Shown piece after piece: positions 45,346 through 58,103 of a DNA stretch of 64,000 nucleotides. The DNA comes from Diadema setosum. Taxonomy: Eukaryota > Echinodermata > Echinoidea > Diadematoida > Diadematidae. The notes under the pieces are model-generated. The model did no database searches. It saw only the letters and a program-made list of their open reading frames with translations, and had not been told where the DNA came from. A program made the position numbers and the translations under genes. Location of the stretch: contig CM067065.1 in assembly GCA_033980235.1 (NCBI GenBank), forward strand, positions 6,093,328-6,157,327, given 5' to 3'. How positions within the stretch are numbered: the stretch's first letter is position 1; every line of letters begins with the position of its first letter.

Positions 45346-45399
45346 TAAACGCATTTGGCTAGGCCAATAGAAATTGAGAATTCCCCTGTCATGTGTTTA

Positions 45400-45608
45400 C
45401 TCTAAGCCAATCACCAGCCGGAATTTCCCCTGGCTTGGGCGCCGGCAGGTTTACCTGAAGAGCGACGCGTCGCCTGTGTGCGTGGACTGTGTGCAATTGC
45501 GTGCTGTGTGCTAGCTGTGCGTGTATTATGCATAGGATCACAGATATTACGTGCGTGTAAGTGCAATCGTGAGAATCTGAGCCTGGATGTCGTGATGGAC
45601 GGGAGAAA
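45400..45608 (+). promoter_or_regulatory. Putative promoter/5' UTR of the 45609 gene
   Basis: A locally GC-rich, CpG-containing segment (GAGCGACGCGTCGCC and GTGCGTG words) lies directly upstream of the E1 ATG, whose context is AAAATGT. No clear TATA box. Confidence 0.3.
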
Positions 45609-48600
45609 ATGTCTGTCTTCAAATTGAGCGGGGAGGAGATATTATTCACATTTTTGAAGGTAAGCAAACCATAGATCGATCTAATTATACCTCTCCGTAA
45701 ACGACCATAAGTAAGTTACCTTTAGGGTTCCATATAACCCCGGGCCCGTACTGGTGCTCCTTCGAACAATTAATGTACATGTACAATGGTTTGTACACAG
45801 TTAGCTATATGGGGCTGGTCATACCATCGTCCATAGAACACCTTACGAACAGCTAGAATCCGAGGCCGAAACTCAGCTGATGGTACACGCTAGGTGTTGG
45901 GATCTAATAATACGTTGAGTCTTTAGACAACACTTTAATTGTACACGTTGGGATCTAGGGCTTGAACTATTCAAAAAAAAAAAAAAATGAGTGATGAATG
46001 AAACGTTGGTCGTTAGTCATTGAATTGACATTCACAAGCATATCATCACACAGATTACTGTGGTCGAGTGTAGAGATCGAACTTATACTATAGGGTCCTA
46101 ACTGTAGCTGTGCTAATTAAAGCAACACATTAGAAGCGCCTAGCGCCAGACACGTACTCTACATTGCTATTGTTGAGTTGACAGCCGAATCACTGACACT
46201 GGTCTGTGTTGCCAGATGAGATGGTGATCTCGATCAGTACGGTAATAAAGAATGGTGAAATTTGGTGATTTATGATTATTGTTCATTATATATACTGTAT
46301 GTAGTAAAAAGGACTTTTATTTGCCGCTACATTTGAGCATCCAGACAGCTGGGAGAATACCACGTACACTATAGCTCCCACGTCATGTGTCGTGATCATC
46401 TACTACTGTACTAGGTAAGAAGTATGATGCGTACTGTTCGTGTTAAGTGTTGGTCCACTGTGACATTACACTTCTAGCTGAAGATCGGCGTGCTCACACA
46501 TCATGGAGATCGATCCCCCTTGTAGCAGACGATGACTGGTACTATTTTCAACATTGCTTTTTATGAAAGTTACAGGTGACCTTAGGTATTGAAATTTGGC
46601 AGAGATCATCTTTGGGTCTTTAATTCTAACATTAAATATGCTGATGTAGCTAAAAAAGTAATTAGGCCTACTAGCTTTTGTATTGGTGCTCACCTTAGTA
46701 TTTATGTGGACAAAACAACTGCATATTGTCTTGTGGAAATGAGTTCTAAATCCATTTCTGAACCTTGTGTTTTCATACTTTCCTCCAGATAAGGACGTAG
46801 ACATGACAGCTCTTCGGGAGTGATGGTGATTGAAAGGAACTCGGTGTAGGGGTCATCATTTGGAGAACACAGACAGATATTGATAGCTGTACAATCTCTG
46901 TCACACGAAGATTGTGCAGATCACCAGATTGCAAAGTACCAGATGTGGTCATACAACGACTAGCCATTGAATTCAGGGTTGACGAATGCTGGAAACACCG
47001 GGCCAACATCAGCGAAGGAGCCTCTGAGATATGGACTTCCATTGCATTAACCCTGCTGTAAGCTATTCTGTTGTTTTCCAGAATGATTAATGAAGGGAGA
47101 CTAGTTTGAAATTGATCTATATTTATTTTACATTCTAGAGTCTTAGTGATTACATAAGAGGCTACATCGTAAGAGACTGAATGCTTGGTTGGTTTTATTT
47201 TGTTTGAAGAAATGATTTTCAAGGTACTTCATGGAGCAGCTTTGGAGCTGTCCTTCCCTCTGACAATGAATGTCTTGACAGGTTAGTACTTGTATTTAAG
47301 AAAAATGTGTACCGTGTACTTGCCGTATCGACAGAAGTGAAAACCATGTTATGGTCAGTCTTGAGTTGTGTAAGTAGAGCTGTTGCTTATGTCAAATATG
47401 TATGTTAAATGATTTTGCTCTTCAAGTTTATAATGTAAACTGGAGGAACCTACTATCCTCATGCCATTTGTATTATTTATAAAACCATTAAATTTTACTT
47501 ATTTGCCCAGGAATTCAACACACACATCACTTCAAGGGGGAAGAGATACTTCAAAAGCTGAGGGAAGGAGTTCTGACTGTTCCGAGGAGACATCTGCACA
47601 TCCAGATCATTGCAGCATATTTGGTGTTGAAAATGGAAGCAGAAAACTGTACAGCGTAAGTTCAATTATTCAAAATATTACTATTATTCATATATTATTA
47701 TTATAATTTGAAAATTGGTCTGGAATACCAGTTTCCCATTGTCATGTCTTGTACTACAATGTACATTTCCATCCAAAATATAACCACGTAATTTGCCTGT
47801 TCATTTGTTTGTTTGTTTGTTGTTTTTTTTTTTTGGTCTTCTCAAGTATAGAGAAAAGCAGACTAAAATTTGCCCCCCCCCCCCCAAAAAAAAAAAAAAA
47901 AAAAAAGGAAAGAAAGTAGAAGGGACCGGTAAGTATAACATTGTTAATGAAGTGATGGTTATAGATTTAAAAATAAAGACTGGTATACTTGTATGAAACA
48001 TGTAAACAGAGTGTACGTACAAGACTCCACGCTGACTTATTTTCGTGGTAGCCCCATCGGGCCACATGTATATTGATTTGATAACAGTCCTAATACTTAT
48101 GATTTAATCATCACAATGATTAATAAAAAAGTGGGAGTTGATGTGCCATGAAGTTCAATGGATAATCACATCTTGTATAAATTTTTCTACTAACTGTGCA
48201 CATTCACACATAACCTATCTGCATGAAATTTTCATATGTATTAACTGATATCTGGCTCAAGTAGCAATAAATGTACTTGAAACAGTGGTATTGAATAGCA
48301 ATAGAAATTAATGCCAAGAAAAAAAAAACCATAAAAATAGTTCAGCCCCTTAAAAGATTAAAATGAGGGCCAAATATTTGATGTTTGCGTCGTAGAATAT
48401 GATTAACATTTTTCTTGCTTTCTTCTTAAATTCAGATACCAAGTAGTGAGCAAAGGATGTTGTAGCCAAGGCAGTTGCGATGCAGTACCCCACTTTGTGA
48501 GACACCACACAAGGTGCAAAAGGACATGTAAGTTTATACTCGTAATTTTATGTGATCTACAACTTTTTTTAGCCCTCTTTAGCAGAAGGATTAAGTGACA

Positions 48601-48754
48601 TACATGGTATCTTATTCATCTAGCTTGCAAAAACTTCAACATTTTCAACTTTTCTCAAGAGCTAGTGGACAGAGTTAAGCAACCAAACGAGGAGTTGATC
48701 ATCCTTGTTTAGTTAGGGGGCAAGGACCCAACGTTTTTCAGATTATGGGCATGA

Positions 48755-48785
<31 letters not shown>

Positions 48786-49280
48786 AAAAAAAAAAAAAAT
48801 GGCCTTTACAAGGATATTGCATCTATTTCTTAATTAACTCATTGTGCAAATATACAGGCAATGTGGGGATTGTGATGTACCTTCTCATAGATGTCTAATA
48901 AAGTTGTGTGCAAATTGGCCTGATTCCATGACTTAGGTTCGATGAACGTTAACTCAAACGTAACATAATGTAACTTAAGTTCCAACATGCCAGTTGTGCC
49001 GTTCATTTATAATAAACCTATTCTCGTTTTCTTCCATAAGAATGCCACTACATGTACTTCTACTGCTATCAGATCTTCATCAGTTATAGTCAACTCTGTG
49101 CCAAAGTCAAATTTGTTGAGACTCAAGAAAAAGCTTTGACTTACAATGCATTCTTATATTTCAGGAGTATACCTGTATGGCGAGGATCATGGATTCATTG
49201 AGTATCGTTTGAAGACCTTGAGGAGCTATGACACCACACATCACCTCAGGCACAGAGAGAGAGAGAGAGAGAGAGAGTAG
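45609..49280 (+). CDS. Five-exon gene of unnamed family, possibly decayed
   Basis: A chain of exons fits by phase. E1, 45609-45659, MSVFKLSGEEILFTFLK, GTAAGC donor, phase 0. E2, 47224-47281, VLHGAALELSFPLTMNVLT, phase 1. E3, 47511-47655, after TTTGCCCAG, reads GIQHTHHFKGEEILQKLREG, VLTVPRRHLHIQIIAAYLVL, KMEAENCT, phase 2. E4, 48436-48527, GTAAGT donor. E5, 49165-49280, after ATTTCAG, reads GVYLYGEDHGFIEYRLKTLR then an RE repeat from (GA)12 and TAG. E3-E5 resemble a metazoan module with a YP...A..I....P.L core and a GFIEYRLKT end, recalled by pattern. E4 is the problem. In the spliced frame it reads YQVVSKGCCS..., while family-like residues SSEQRM and VAKAVAMQYPTL sit in two other frames; the E4/E5 junction then gives TGA. 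It is therefore a pseudogene, or E4 contains sequence errors. Function unknown. Confidence 0.5.
47873..47906. repeat. C13-A21 composite homopolymer
   Basis: A run of C directly followed by a run of A. It lies between E3 and E4 of the 45609 gene. Confidence 0.95.
48755..48799. repeat. C21-A24 composite homopolymer
   Basis: Same design as 47873-47906. It lies between E4 and E5. Confidence 0.95.
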
Positions 49281-49815
49281 TTGCAGCTCCCACCAAGCCC
49301 CTGACCAAGCACCATTCCAACGTTAGATTAGAAGCCCAATGAGAAGAGACAGCTACCATCGGTGTATAGGTCTAAATACCCTTGCTTTTTCCTCTTTTGA
49401 GATACAGCATATGCTCCTCTGACGTTGGAACTTACATTCTTGTTGAAGAGTCAGCCTCATCAGGCTCAGCGGTAGTTTAGCATGAAGCTGTTACCAGGAT
49501 GTACTGCAGCACTTCAACATTAAAAGTAGAACAGGGCTCGCCGATGAAAAGAGTTTGTTGCATAGAATGTGTGATTGCTAATGCTTTAAATTGTTGATTG
49601 TTGTATATACTAGTAACTGAAAATAGTTTTGACTTATATAGTCAAAAAAAATCTCCTCTTCATTGCCACATGTTAATCAATACATTTATCTGTGAGGTGT
49701 TCCAAGCATATCAAAGAATGTTTGGCTACACACAGCTTGGCATTCCGCATGATACGAATCTGGCTGCGCTCATGATTAAGCACCCCCTTCTCTCCAGGCA
49801 ATTCTGACTTGCTTT

Positions 49816-49821
49816 AATAAA
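49816..49821 (+). terminator. AATAAA polyadenylation signal candidate
   Basis: First canonical AATAAA after the E5 stop codon (49280), which would give a 3' UTR of about 540 bases. Confidence 0.35.
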
Positions 49822-50499
49822 ACCTTTTTATGGTCTAATATTCAAGAGAGAAAACTGTTGACAGACACTCGTATGTATTTTTTTTTCTTTCCCTCATTTG
49901 TTTTTTTTGTTTTGTTTTGTTTTTTGTTTTTGTTTTTGTTTTTGTTTTTTTTTTTTTGGGGGGGGGGGGAATGCTACAAATAGCAGCTAAATAGTAGAAT
50001 CTTCCAACGGTCATCCATGCTCTTGGGATGAAGATCATGTCTCCATATTGTGATTAAGTTACCACATACCTTTGTCACCCCTTTGATTAGCATTGATGCA
50101 GTACAATATGCATGTGCTCAAATTTATTGCATCCATCTTCTTTGGAGTAGGGGGAAAAATCTTTAAAAAAATAAAACAAAATTGATGGGAATCATTGATC
50201 CCTAGGGTTATGGGACCCAGAGTTATTTTGTACATTTTCACCTTTATGTAATTGATGTACTGTACTTTGAAAAACTTGTGGGTAGAAGCTCAGTTGGTTC
50301 AACTTCTTTTTCCACGAAACATCTGCAGCCCATCATTGATAAATCCACGGCATTAAAGTAAATAGATTAGTTAAATAGATTAGTTCACTAATGTGCCAAG
50401 TCAAACTTATGGATAATTCTTCCCTTGATCTCGTAATAAATTATTAAGATAACCTATTTTGATTTAGAGTGTTAGCAGTAATGTCACAATTGCCCACCA
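49822..50499. other. Non-coding, T/G runs
   Basis: (GTTTT)n and a T-run followed by G12 (49945-49969), the inverse of the C-A composites. No gene. Confidence 0.5.
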
Positions 50500-50502
50500 T
50501 AA

Positions 50503-50935
50503 GGCTGCGTTCACATAGAAGTATGCTATTTGGGTATTCGGGGCTCGTTTTCGAGGGCACGCGAATAGCTTGAATCGAACGATAGGATTTCCTAACACCG
50601 GTTCACATAAGAGGGCACTATTTGAATGTACCGAATAGCATAGAATAGTATAGCAAAGTGGAAATCGAGCTTGTTCGATTTTCTTGCAGCGTATACCGTC
50701 TCTCGTTTATGAAATAATGACAATTTCGGTCTGGATTTGCCCTTTAGCAAAGATAAGCATGTAGACTGACATTTTGATGCAGTTTAGAAATTGTTAATAA
50801 GATTTGCTGGGATGTAGGAGGAAGAAATCCTCACTGCATGGGATGGCAAGTTGACGGTGAGGGTGATGGTGTACTGGGTGCCCGAATAGCGAATAGCGAA
50901 TGGCAAATACCGCATACTTCTATGTGAACGCAGCC
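50503..50935. mobile_element. 433-bp PIF/Harbinger-like MITE
   Basis: The target duplication TAA (50500-50502, 50936-50938) flanks perfect inverted ends of 24 bp starting GGCTGCGTTCACATAGAAGT. The 3-bp TAA target fits PIF/Harbinger. The interior is rich in GAATAGC. No ORF. Confidence 0.8.
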
Positions 50936-50938
50936 TAA

Positions 50939-52211
50939 TGAAGTCAATTGCCTAAACCGACTAGAAATCAAGACTGCATACAAAAGCTGCAGCAATGTTT
51001 ACTTCAGGGAAACCTAAGGCAAAAGAACACCTTTGTTAGAGAGGCATGCATGAATGAATATTGATCGCCTTTGCTATGGAAGCCACCATTATGGTGGCCA
51101 ACATGACGTCACATGAAATCACTCTATAAGAAATTCAGTTTGCATGCATTAGTTGTTGCTACATCTGGCAAAACTTGGAAGGATTACAAGTGTTCAATAT
51201 TGTACAATGATACCTTATTTAGGTGAAGAAGATCAATGATATGATACATGTGTCAACTGTATTGATTGCAATTCTTTTTCCATAAATACATGTAGTAGGC
51301 CCGGTTGAGGGGGGGGGGGGCTACGAGCCCTCCTCCCCTTTGACATTCCATACCAAATTTCATGAAGGCATGATTATTTTTGGGGGTTATTGATTGTAAT
51401 CAATAACATAAATATTTTCATGCTGGACGTGTTGCTGACAAATTTCATTGAAAAGGCAATGAAAAACAAAAAGCAAGAAACAAAGAAATACATGAGTAAA
51501 TAGAAAAAATAGATACTTCAGAATTTTTTGATGGCACAGTTTTTTCTCTTTCATTTGCTATGGACACTAGAAAGAATATTTACACAAAAAACAAAAAATG
51601 TGCCTTTTTGGAACTTTATGGCAAATGGTCTGATTTCATGCTCAAATTAGCATAATTTAGCCAAGTGACTTTTTTTGTTGTTGAAAATCAACATTACCGT
51701 TTTATAGATTATGTCACAGGCAATTTGTGTGTGGATTTTGTAATGATCGCACGGTTGATGGCCGAGGTCTGGGGGGTTCCAGGGAGGCCCCCCTCTGGCT
51801 CTATCATCTACATAAATACCCCACCTTAAGCCTACTTAAAGTCAAGACCATGCTTCTCTGATCGAGTATGTTTAGGTATTTGTACAATGTACTTGTAGAG
51901 CATCACTGTGTTACATGACAGAGGATCCAAACTTGATTAACCATGCAGTATTGAAAATTTCTGTATTTTTGTCAATTTTTCGAAGCAATCACAATTCCTA
52001 CTACATGTGTAATTGTTTTTGTATTATAATATAGATAATGGTGACTATACTTTGCAAGTCTTTTGTAGCTTATCATTGAACATGCAATAATTATATTCAC
52101 TTGTAGTCGAAAATCAAACATGTTCAGGAAGGGTTCTGGTAAAATTTTTCACTTTTGCACAAACTTTATGAATTTGGCATATTTTCGGGGAAATGTGTGA
52201 TGTTAATATTT
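50939..52211. other. Non-coding stretch
   Basis: No ORF of 60 codons or more. GCCACCATTATGGTGGC (51082-51098) is a perfect short palindrome followed at 51104 by TGACGTCA, a CRE/ATF-type site. A G run lies at about 51309-51319. No exon was recognised. Confidence 0.45.
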
Positions 52212-52461
52212 GAAGAGTTTGTTCGCAAAAACCGATATGTCCATTTTTGAAGATTTTGAAGTACGGTCTCTGTCATAAAGTAAAAAATAATACCTTTTGA
52301 ATTACATATTGGTCACTACATATAAAGGTACATTTTTGAAGTTATGATCAAAAGAAGCAAACATTTTCTTATTATTCTCTTTATTTTTCTTGACCTTTAA
52401 TCGCAAATGGCATCTCCATTTGGCACATATGGACTTAGCAGTTTTTGCAAACAAACTCTTC
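52212..52461. mobile_element. Complete 250-bp GAAGAGTTTG MITE
   Basis: Second full copy of the family at 12067-12313, about 90 percent identical by eye, with the same inverted ends (GAAGAGTTTGTTCGCAAAAA here). Confidence 0.8.
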
Positions 52462-52925
52462 ATTTGTAGAGCTTTGGGAATGACAGCTAGAATAGCATAT
52501 TTACAGGGACCTTGTGATGTTTATGGTGAAAAATGTTCTTAAATGATAAAAATATGTATAATTATTATTGGCCACATAATTCATGGAAAACCAGATACTC
52601 AGCACATGAAGACTGTTTGTAATGGTGTACTGCTCTGCAGTTGAAGTTTTGATGAACTTTATTCACAAAATATACATGATGGACACACATGCAGTGCATG
52701 GGTCTGCAAAGGTAGCCTAGTAGTGTAGTGGAATTTACGGTGAGCCCCGAAAAGAATTCAATTCAAAATCTAACGGTCAATAAAAATGTACCAAATGTTA
52801 CCTTCCACTTTCAATTATTATGGGAGTTTCTAAAATGATACTCTCTTCAACATACCACTGTGTTTATACAACTCTTCATTTAAGGCATGCAAATGGGATT
52901 CCCTACCTTTAATATCATGGCAATT

Positions 52926-54377
52926 ACAGCGAACGTCCGTTATGGAGACCAACACTGGATGTGTTCTGTTTGAGACGGCAGCTACCATACTCAAAAAGAT
53001 AAACACTTGGCGCACCTGTCACTGAAAAGTGGCACTGATCCTCTTTCTCCTACTATGTAATCCATTGACTTATTCTACCAACGAACATCGGTGACCAAAA
53101 CGGTTTCCTATTGTTATTACAAGTAAAATGAGTGCTGAACTTTATTCACTTTTGAGTATGAGCGGCTCGGTGATTTGGCAATATTTTCAACTACTAGTAA
53201 CATTAACTTTATGTGCAGTGATATATTTGTAATTATCAGAGATTTCCTTTCTCGCACAGAACGTCCGTGAGCGAAACTTTCAGAACCTGTAACAGTACAA
53301 ATTGTCTCCAGATCCTCATGAGAAAGAAATTTAAATGCACAGAAATTACAGATTACGCAAAATTCCATTTTCCTATAACTTTGTTTTCAGTGTTTAGCTT
53401 TTTTGTATAATTAGAGAGAAAACAAGCGTAAAATTGTGAGTAAATTTTCAACTGTTTGTTCATCATGATCACATAACGCCGTAAAAAATCTGAAACTACT
53501 TCCCTAAACTCATTGTTTAATTTGTAAAACTTTATTTGTGGCTATTGGAGCTAAAAGTTTTAAAGAAGACAGGACACTTTCGGGACAAGTTATCCCTATC
53601 GAAGGGATTGCATACGTCACGGACGTTCGCTGGAATTGTCACGGACGTTCGTTCTACTGATAGGGTCATGTTCCAGGACGGATAACTAATCGGCAGACAG
53701 TACCGAGCCTTCCTAACGCTTTCAAAAATTTGAAAAGGTATTGTCAATGCAAATTATAAGAAATTTTACATCCTTACACAATATGTATTGCTCAGAGGGG
53801 GATCAGGAGGTGAATTTTCAGAGAAAATATTAATTATTTGCTTTTTTCGGTGAATTGCATGGTCCAAAAACTGCGGACAAGCCTCAGTCCTCTCCAAAAA
53901 TAACATGCAGCTCTTCGGCTAGAGAGCCAAAGGTAAAATGCACCTTCGTCATCAAAGCAAGATGGTGTTCAACTCGAAAACGTTTTAATCATCACGGACG
54001 TTCTTTTTTTTTTCTCGGAGGTTCGTCTAAAAATATAATTTCGGTTCCTTTTTGACAAAGGGTGGACAGAAACTCAAAACAAACATATTATCGTGTGGCT
54101 AGATCTTAGCTGATTACGACTCAGAACAATATCACCAATAACGTTTAATGGGATACGATCTTTATTAGAAAATAGCGGAAGCACGTCCGTGACGAAAACT
54201 GAGTATAATTTTGCATAAAAGAATATTACGTCCCATGTACAGCCATCAGACATACAATTTTTGCAGGATATGTTCATTAGGTGGAACACCAAATTTTCGT
54301 ATACATTACAATTGTGACAACAAAGTAGAATTTGCAGCAGCAATAGAAATAAAAGCATCACGGACGTTCGTCTGTTT
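52926..54377. mobile_element. Candidate 1.45-kb element with CACGGACGTTCG motif cluster
   Basis: Seven copies of TCACGGACGTTCG or its complement lie at 52930, 53259, 53617, 53637, 53992, 54181 and 54357, and none was seen elsewhere in the window. The outermost two are inverted and extend as ACAGCGAACGTCCGTTATG on the left and ACAGACGAACGTCCGTGATG from the right, which suggests terminal repeats. Target duplication is not clear. The ORFs inside show no domain. Confidence 0.45.
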
Positions 54378-54799
54378 AGGACTTTGATATTTCAATTGTT
54401 CTGTGTGATTTTATACGTGCTCATAAAGTTCTTACAATTTTGTGGTTCATACCCATGATATGTCAGATCCAGAACATGGTCAGATATTAGATTCCACGTA
54501 CGCTTAAAAATGCACATCATTAGTTTGAAAAACAAAAATTATTTTAAAAATAGCGTTTTTACCGTATTTTTACGCTTTAAGTCCTTGCCAAATGAAAAAA
54601 ATCAGGCAAAAGTCAACCAAACCATATATTTCCTGAAAGGAAATTTACCAATCTTTGAGATGACATGAAAAAATCTGGTTCCTTAGATCATCCTGGCGTG
54701 TTCTAAGGGAAAGAATGTCATAAGGTGCGAAAATTGGCAATTGTACATCGTTCAAAATTCTCACCCATCTACGTGGTCAGGCCACTCTTCCGAGGTATG

Positions 54800-55029
54800 G
54801 GTCCTACTAAAACTAGATCTAAGTTAGTCCTTGGTGTTAATACGACCACCGTGAGATTTATCTCGACTACAAAAACATTGAAAGTTCATAAAGCAGATAC
54901 CTTACCTGCAAAATTCTGCACAGAAACAACAGGGCCTGCAGCACAAGGGCCTAGATCTAGCGGCAACGCTAGACCTTGGAGTCTGGACTTTCGTCTGGAC
55001 TTTCTTCAAGTTCTGGCAGCAGGGGTATG
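54800..55029 (+). CDS. Possible first coding exon, unknown gene
   Basis: From an ATG at 54797-54799 (MGPTKTRSKLVLGVNTTTV) the frame runs open to a GTATGT donor at 55027 or shortly after, ending DFRLDFLQVLAAG in phase 0. That matches the phase of the exon at 56095-56166. Part of the sequence uses CTAGATCTAG-type words seen in the non-coding block at 4440-7290, so chance is possible. Confidence 0.3.
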
Positions 55030-56094
55030 TATTGCATACTAAACGTTTACGCTGTGCCTATTTAGCGCTGTGCACGTACAGCTGTCGACGGGGCGGCGAG
55101 TAGAATCTTCTCGGTCCTTGACTGCTCACTAGTCCTAGTCCTAGTTCTAGTCTAGAGTTTATATGTACTGAGTGCCGTTTTCTTCTAACTAGGCGTAAAC
55201 CGTGATTGCCGTTGACTATTTTTTGGATTTAGATTTTAAGAATCACTCAGTCCTCATCTTCGTTAGATAGTTTGAACTGTGATGTCGAACCATTATCGCT
55301 CATCGAATGCATAGTTTTAATAGTGCAACGTTACTTACACACAGTTTTCTATGGGTAGCACGTTCGGACAATGATGCCAATTTCATTTTGCATATCTGGA
55401 ATATTCCCCACAAATTTTATCTAAATAAAAAGCTTTTGAAGAGATTCCTTTTAAAGATTAATAAATATTGTTAAACATGTTTATTTCAGCTCCATATTGC
55501 AATTTTACTAAATAACATTTTTTTTTGCAGTACTTCGTGTGATATTTCATCAGTAAATTGACATGTGTAGTTCGTTTTGCTAAAGTCGGAGGTTGGCACC
55601 TGTGACGTATGCCAAATTGTGTGGATCGTTCATTGGCTTGCTCGTTTTCATTTTTTTTTCAAAAAATCACTACAGTCTTATCCTGGCTTTTAGAAACCTC
55701 TCTTTCCAGTTGTAGGCATCAAAAAATGTAGATTAGAATTATCAGACATTTACAAAATGTCAGTACAGGTTTCTTTTAACTGTCCTTGCGCAAATGTTGA
55801 CATCTTTTTCCTGACTTTTTATATGACGAGTATTGACAATTATCTTGAACTGTTGTCTGAGTGCAAATCGTTCTAAGGCTGTTTAGAAATGCTTTAAATC
55901 AACAGAATACTACTACTTTATGCAATGGTATCGTCATTTCTGAATAGTTGTGCAATTCAATTGCTGCATTGTACGGTAAAACAATGCATATTTTAAAAAA
56001 GAATGGAAATTAACATTTGTGTAATAATAGCTAAATTCTAATTAATGCATAGATTTCAATTGTTTCCTTAACTTTCATCTTTTATACATTTCAG

Positions 56095-56166
56095 CTGGAC
56101 AACATTACAATCAATGGAAAGGCGCTAAAAGAGGTGCTTATTGGCTATCAAGGAGGCACAGCTCAG
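56095..56166 (+). CDS. 72-bp internal exon, unknown gene
   Basis: A strong acceptor (CTTTTATACATTTCAG) and a GT donor frame exactly 24 codons, phase 0/0: LDNITINGKALKEVLIGYQG then GTAQ. Composition and codon use look coding. The donor (GTTATA) is weak. The next exon was not found. The family is not recognised. Confidence 0.5.
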
Positions 56167-56239
56167 GTTATATTTTTGCTTTCTGGCATTGTGTTTTATG
56201 TCATCTCAAAAACTTTTTCCTAATTTTTGGTACCTTTTT

Positions 56240-56485
56240 CTGCATTTCATGCAAATTTGGAGAAAATAACGTGGATTTTGAAAGAACTACGGGATTTCAT
56301 TATCTCATTGCAGATAATGTTGGTAATCATGGTCTTGATCCTGTAACGCTATTATTTTGGTGCCGAATGGCAGATTGTCATATTCCTCAAAGTCCCGTCG
56401 AAGAGGAACAAGCACATGAACTTGTGGTTTTATTTGCTTATTTGGGCTTCGGATGGGTCAATGTTACGGTATGGAAAGTTTGAAA
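56240..56485. repeat. Dispersed repeat, related to 10730-11045
   Basis: Shares TGTGGTTTTATTTGC...TTGGATGGGTCAA...GGAAAGTT with 10955-11040. The 70-codon ORF across it is therefore not counted as a gene. Confidence 0.5.
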
Positions 56486-57184
56486 AAAAAAAACAACAAC
56501 ATAGTCTTCGCTTTAACTGAGGAAAGTCCTTGAGTTACGCCTAACGTCAGAGTTACTAATATGGCGCTTTTAATGCATCTGTATGCTGCTGCGAAAAAAT
56601 TGCCTTAATGCTGTAATTGTTTGTCTTTACATGAAGTTACATTCCGTAGCATTCATAACGGTGGTGGTGCTGATTCAAATTTGAATGCGTTCTGAGTGAA
56701 ACTTTCGGAATCCATTGTTTTAAGGTCATGTTGCAAAAAGGTGAAATAAAATGCCGGTGAAATCAAATGAAATGAACAAGTAAGGTTCTTAATGCTTCAT
56801 GTCGATGATAATTCAAATTCAGTTGAACTTGAATGGTCGCATCGTTTATTGAATGCAATCTCATTAAATTGGTTGTTCTCACTATACTACTGGCGGGTAT
56901 GTAATTATGCGTCATGCAGTATGGAGAAATTAATGCAACCACCATTAATTCATCCGTTTGTTTGTTTGTTTGTTTCTTCAATTAGGGGGATGTTTGTACG
57001 TTCCCCTCCTCCAAGAGTGCTTGCCGTCAGGGACAGGACGCCCTTCAGCTTCTAAGGCTGCGTTGATTATTATGCACAAGTTCTCGTATACAACGACCAA
57101 ACATTTTAAATGAAGGCATGCACATTAAATGCCCTGATAGCGGTCAACTGTCTGCACATGTCGGGTATGTCGCCATTCTTTTCC

Positions 57185-57440
57185 GAATCAGGACAAGTTT
57201 CCCCAAGAGCGGTGAGTCTGGCTCACAATCACGCGGCCCGGGTTCGAACTCGAATCTGGACTGAGCAGTGCTGTGTGTAAGCATACCGTCCCCTTTAGCA
57301 AGAGGCAAAGCTCTCTTTCCCTCGGATAGGACATGAAAAGGAAGTCCGTATATGAGAGAGTAACAACTTCATCGCAACGAGCAGGGTGTTTAACCCAGTG
57401 AAGTGGTCCTACCTCGCATCAAACTGGACACCATGGAAGA
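57185..57440 (+). mobile_element. tRNA-derived SINE
   Basis: GAGCGGTGAGTCTGGCTCAC...CGGCCCGGGTTCGAACTC contains a B box (GGTTCGAACTC) and a tRNA-like anticodon-arm region. It is followed by a body with GATAGGACATGAAAAGGAAG and TATATGAGAGAGTAACAAC, a pattern common in animal SINEs. No clear tail or target duplication. Confidence 0.6.
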
Positions 57441-58015
57441 CAAGCTATCCAGCCATCTTCTCAGTTGGAAATGAACAAACAAACAAACAACAAACAAAAG
57501 TTACCTTTCGACTTATTTTACACTGGTCAGTGGTTTAGGATTTTGATTATGGCTAAGATTAAGGTTAGAGTTTATGTAAGGGTCAGGCTAAAGATCATCT
57601 TTAGGTTCAGGTGAAGGATCTTAGGTAATTTTCCAGGAAGAGATTGTCTTAGGACCCTCTTTTCGACCCCCCTGAGTGACCGCTATAAACAGGTTTGACT
57701 GATACTCAAGAACAAACACACGGATGTAATCATAATAATACACGCATATTTCTATGTGTACAAATCACACACAATTTGAATAATTTTCCCGCCTCGGGGC
57801 AAGCCTATGCACATTCAAGATATTTTGACTCTTATACATGCACTCGATTTTGCACTCGCTTGGTAAATTTGGCAAAACAAACAACAAAAAATTATGTCGC
57901 CCCATACTGTCCATCCTCTCTACTTCAATATGCACACTCCATGCGGGGTGTAGATGGTCGACCAAACAGCATTAACCACAGTTTCGTCTCACCTCGATGA
58001 CCAGAGGCAAGCTGC
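57441..58015. other. Non-coding with TTAGG-like scrambled words
   Basis: 57530-57640 is rich in TTAGGTT/TAAGATT-type words without a fixed period. No exon. Confidence 0.35.
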
Positions 58016-58025
58016 AGGCACGAAA

Positions 58026-58059
58026 AGTATCTCTCTCTCTATCCCTCTCCCTCTCTATC

Positions 58060-58102
<43 letters not shown>
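58026..58102. repeat. (CT)n microsatellite
   Basis: Nearly 80 bases of CT with CCCT and TAT interruptions. The arginine/glutamate and serine/leucine ORFs across it are artefacts. Confidence 0.95.

Positions 58103-58103
<1 letters not shown>

Noticed and set aside
46466..47222. Minus-strand ORFs of 112 and 149 codons
   Set aside because: No domain, no splice signals, and they lie antisense to the intron and E2 region of the plus-strand gene; some plus-strand frames here also look equally open.
56271..56483. A 70-codon plus-strand ORF as an exon of the 56095 gene
   Set aside because: The same sequence recurs at 10955-11040 without that frame, so it is part of a dispersed repeat.
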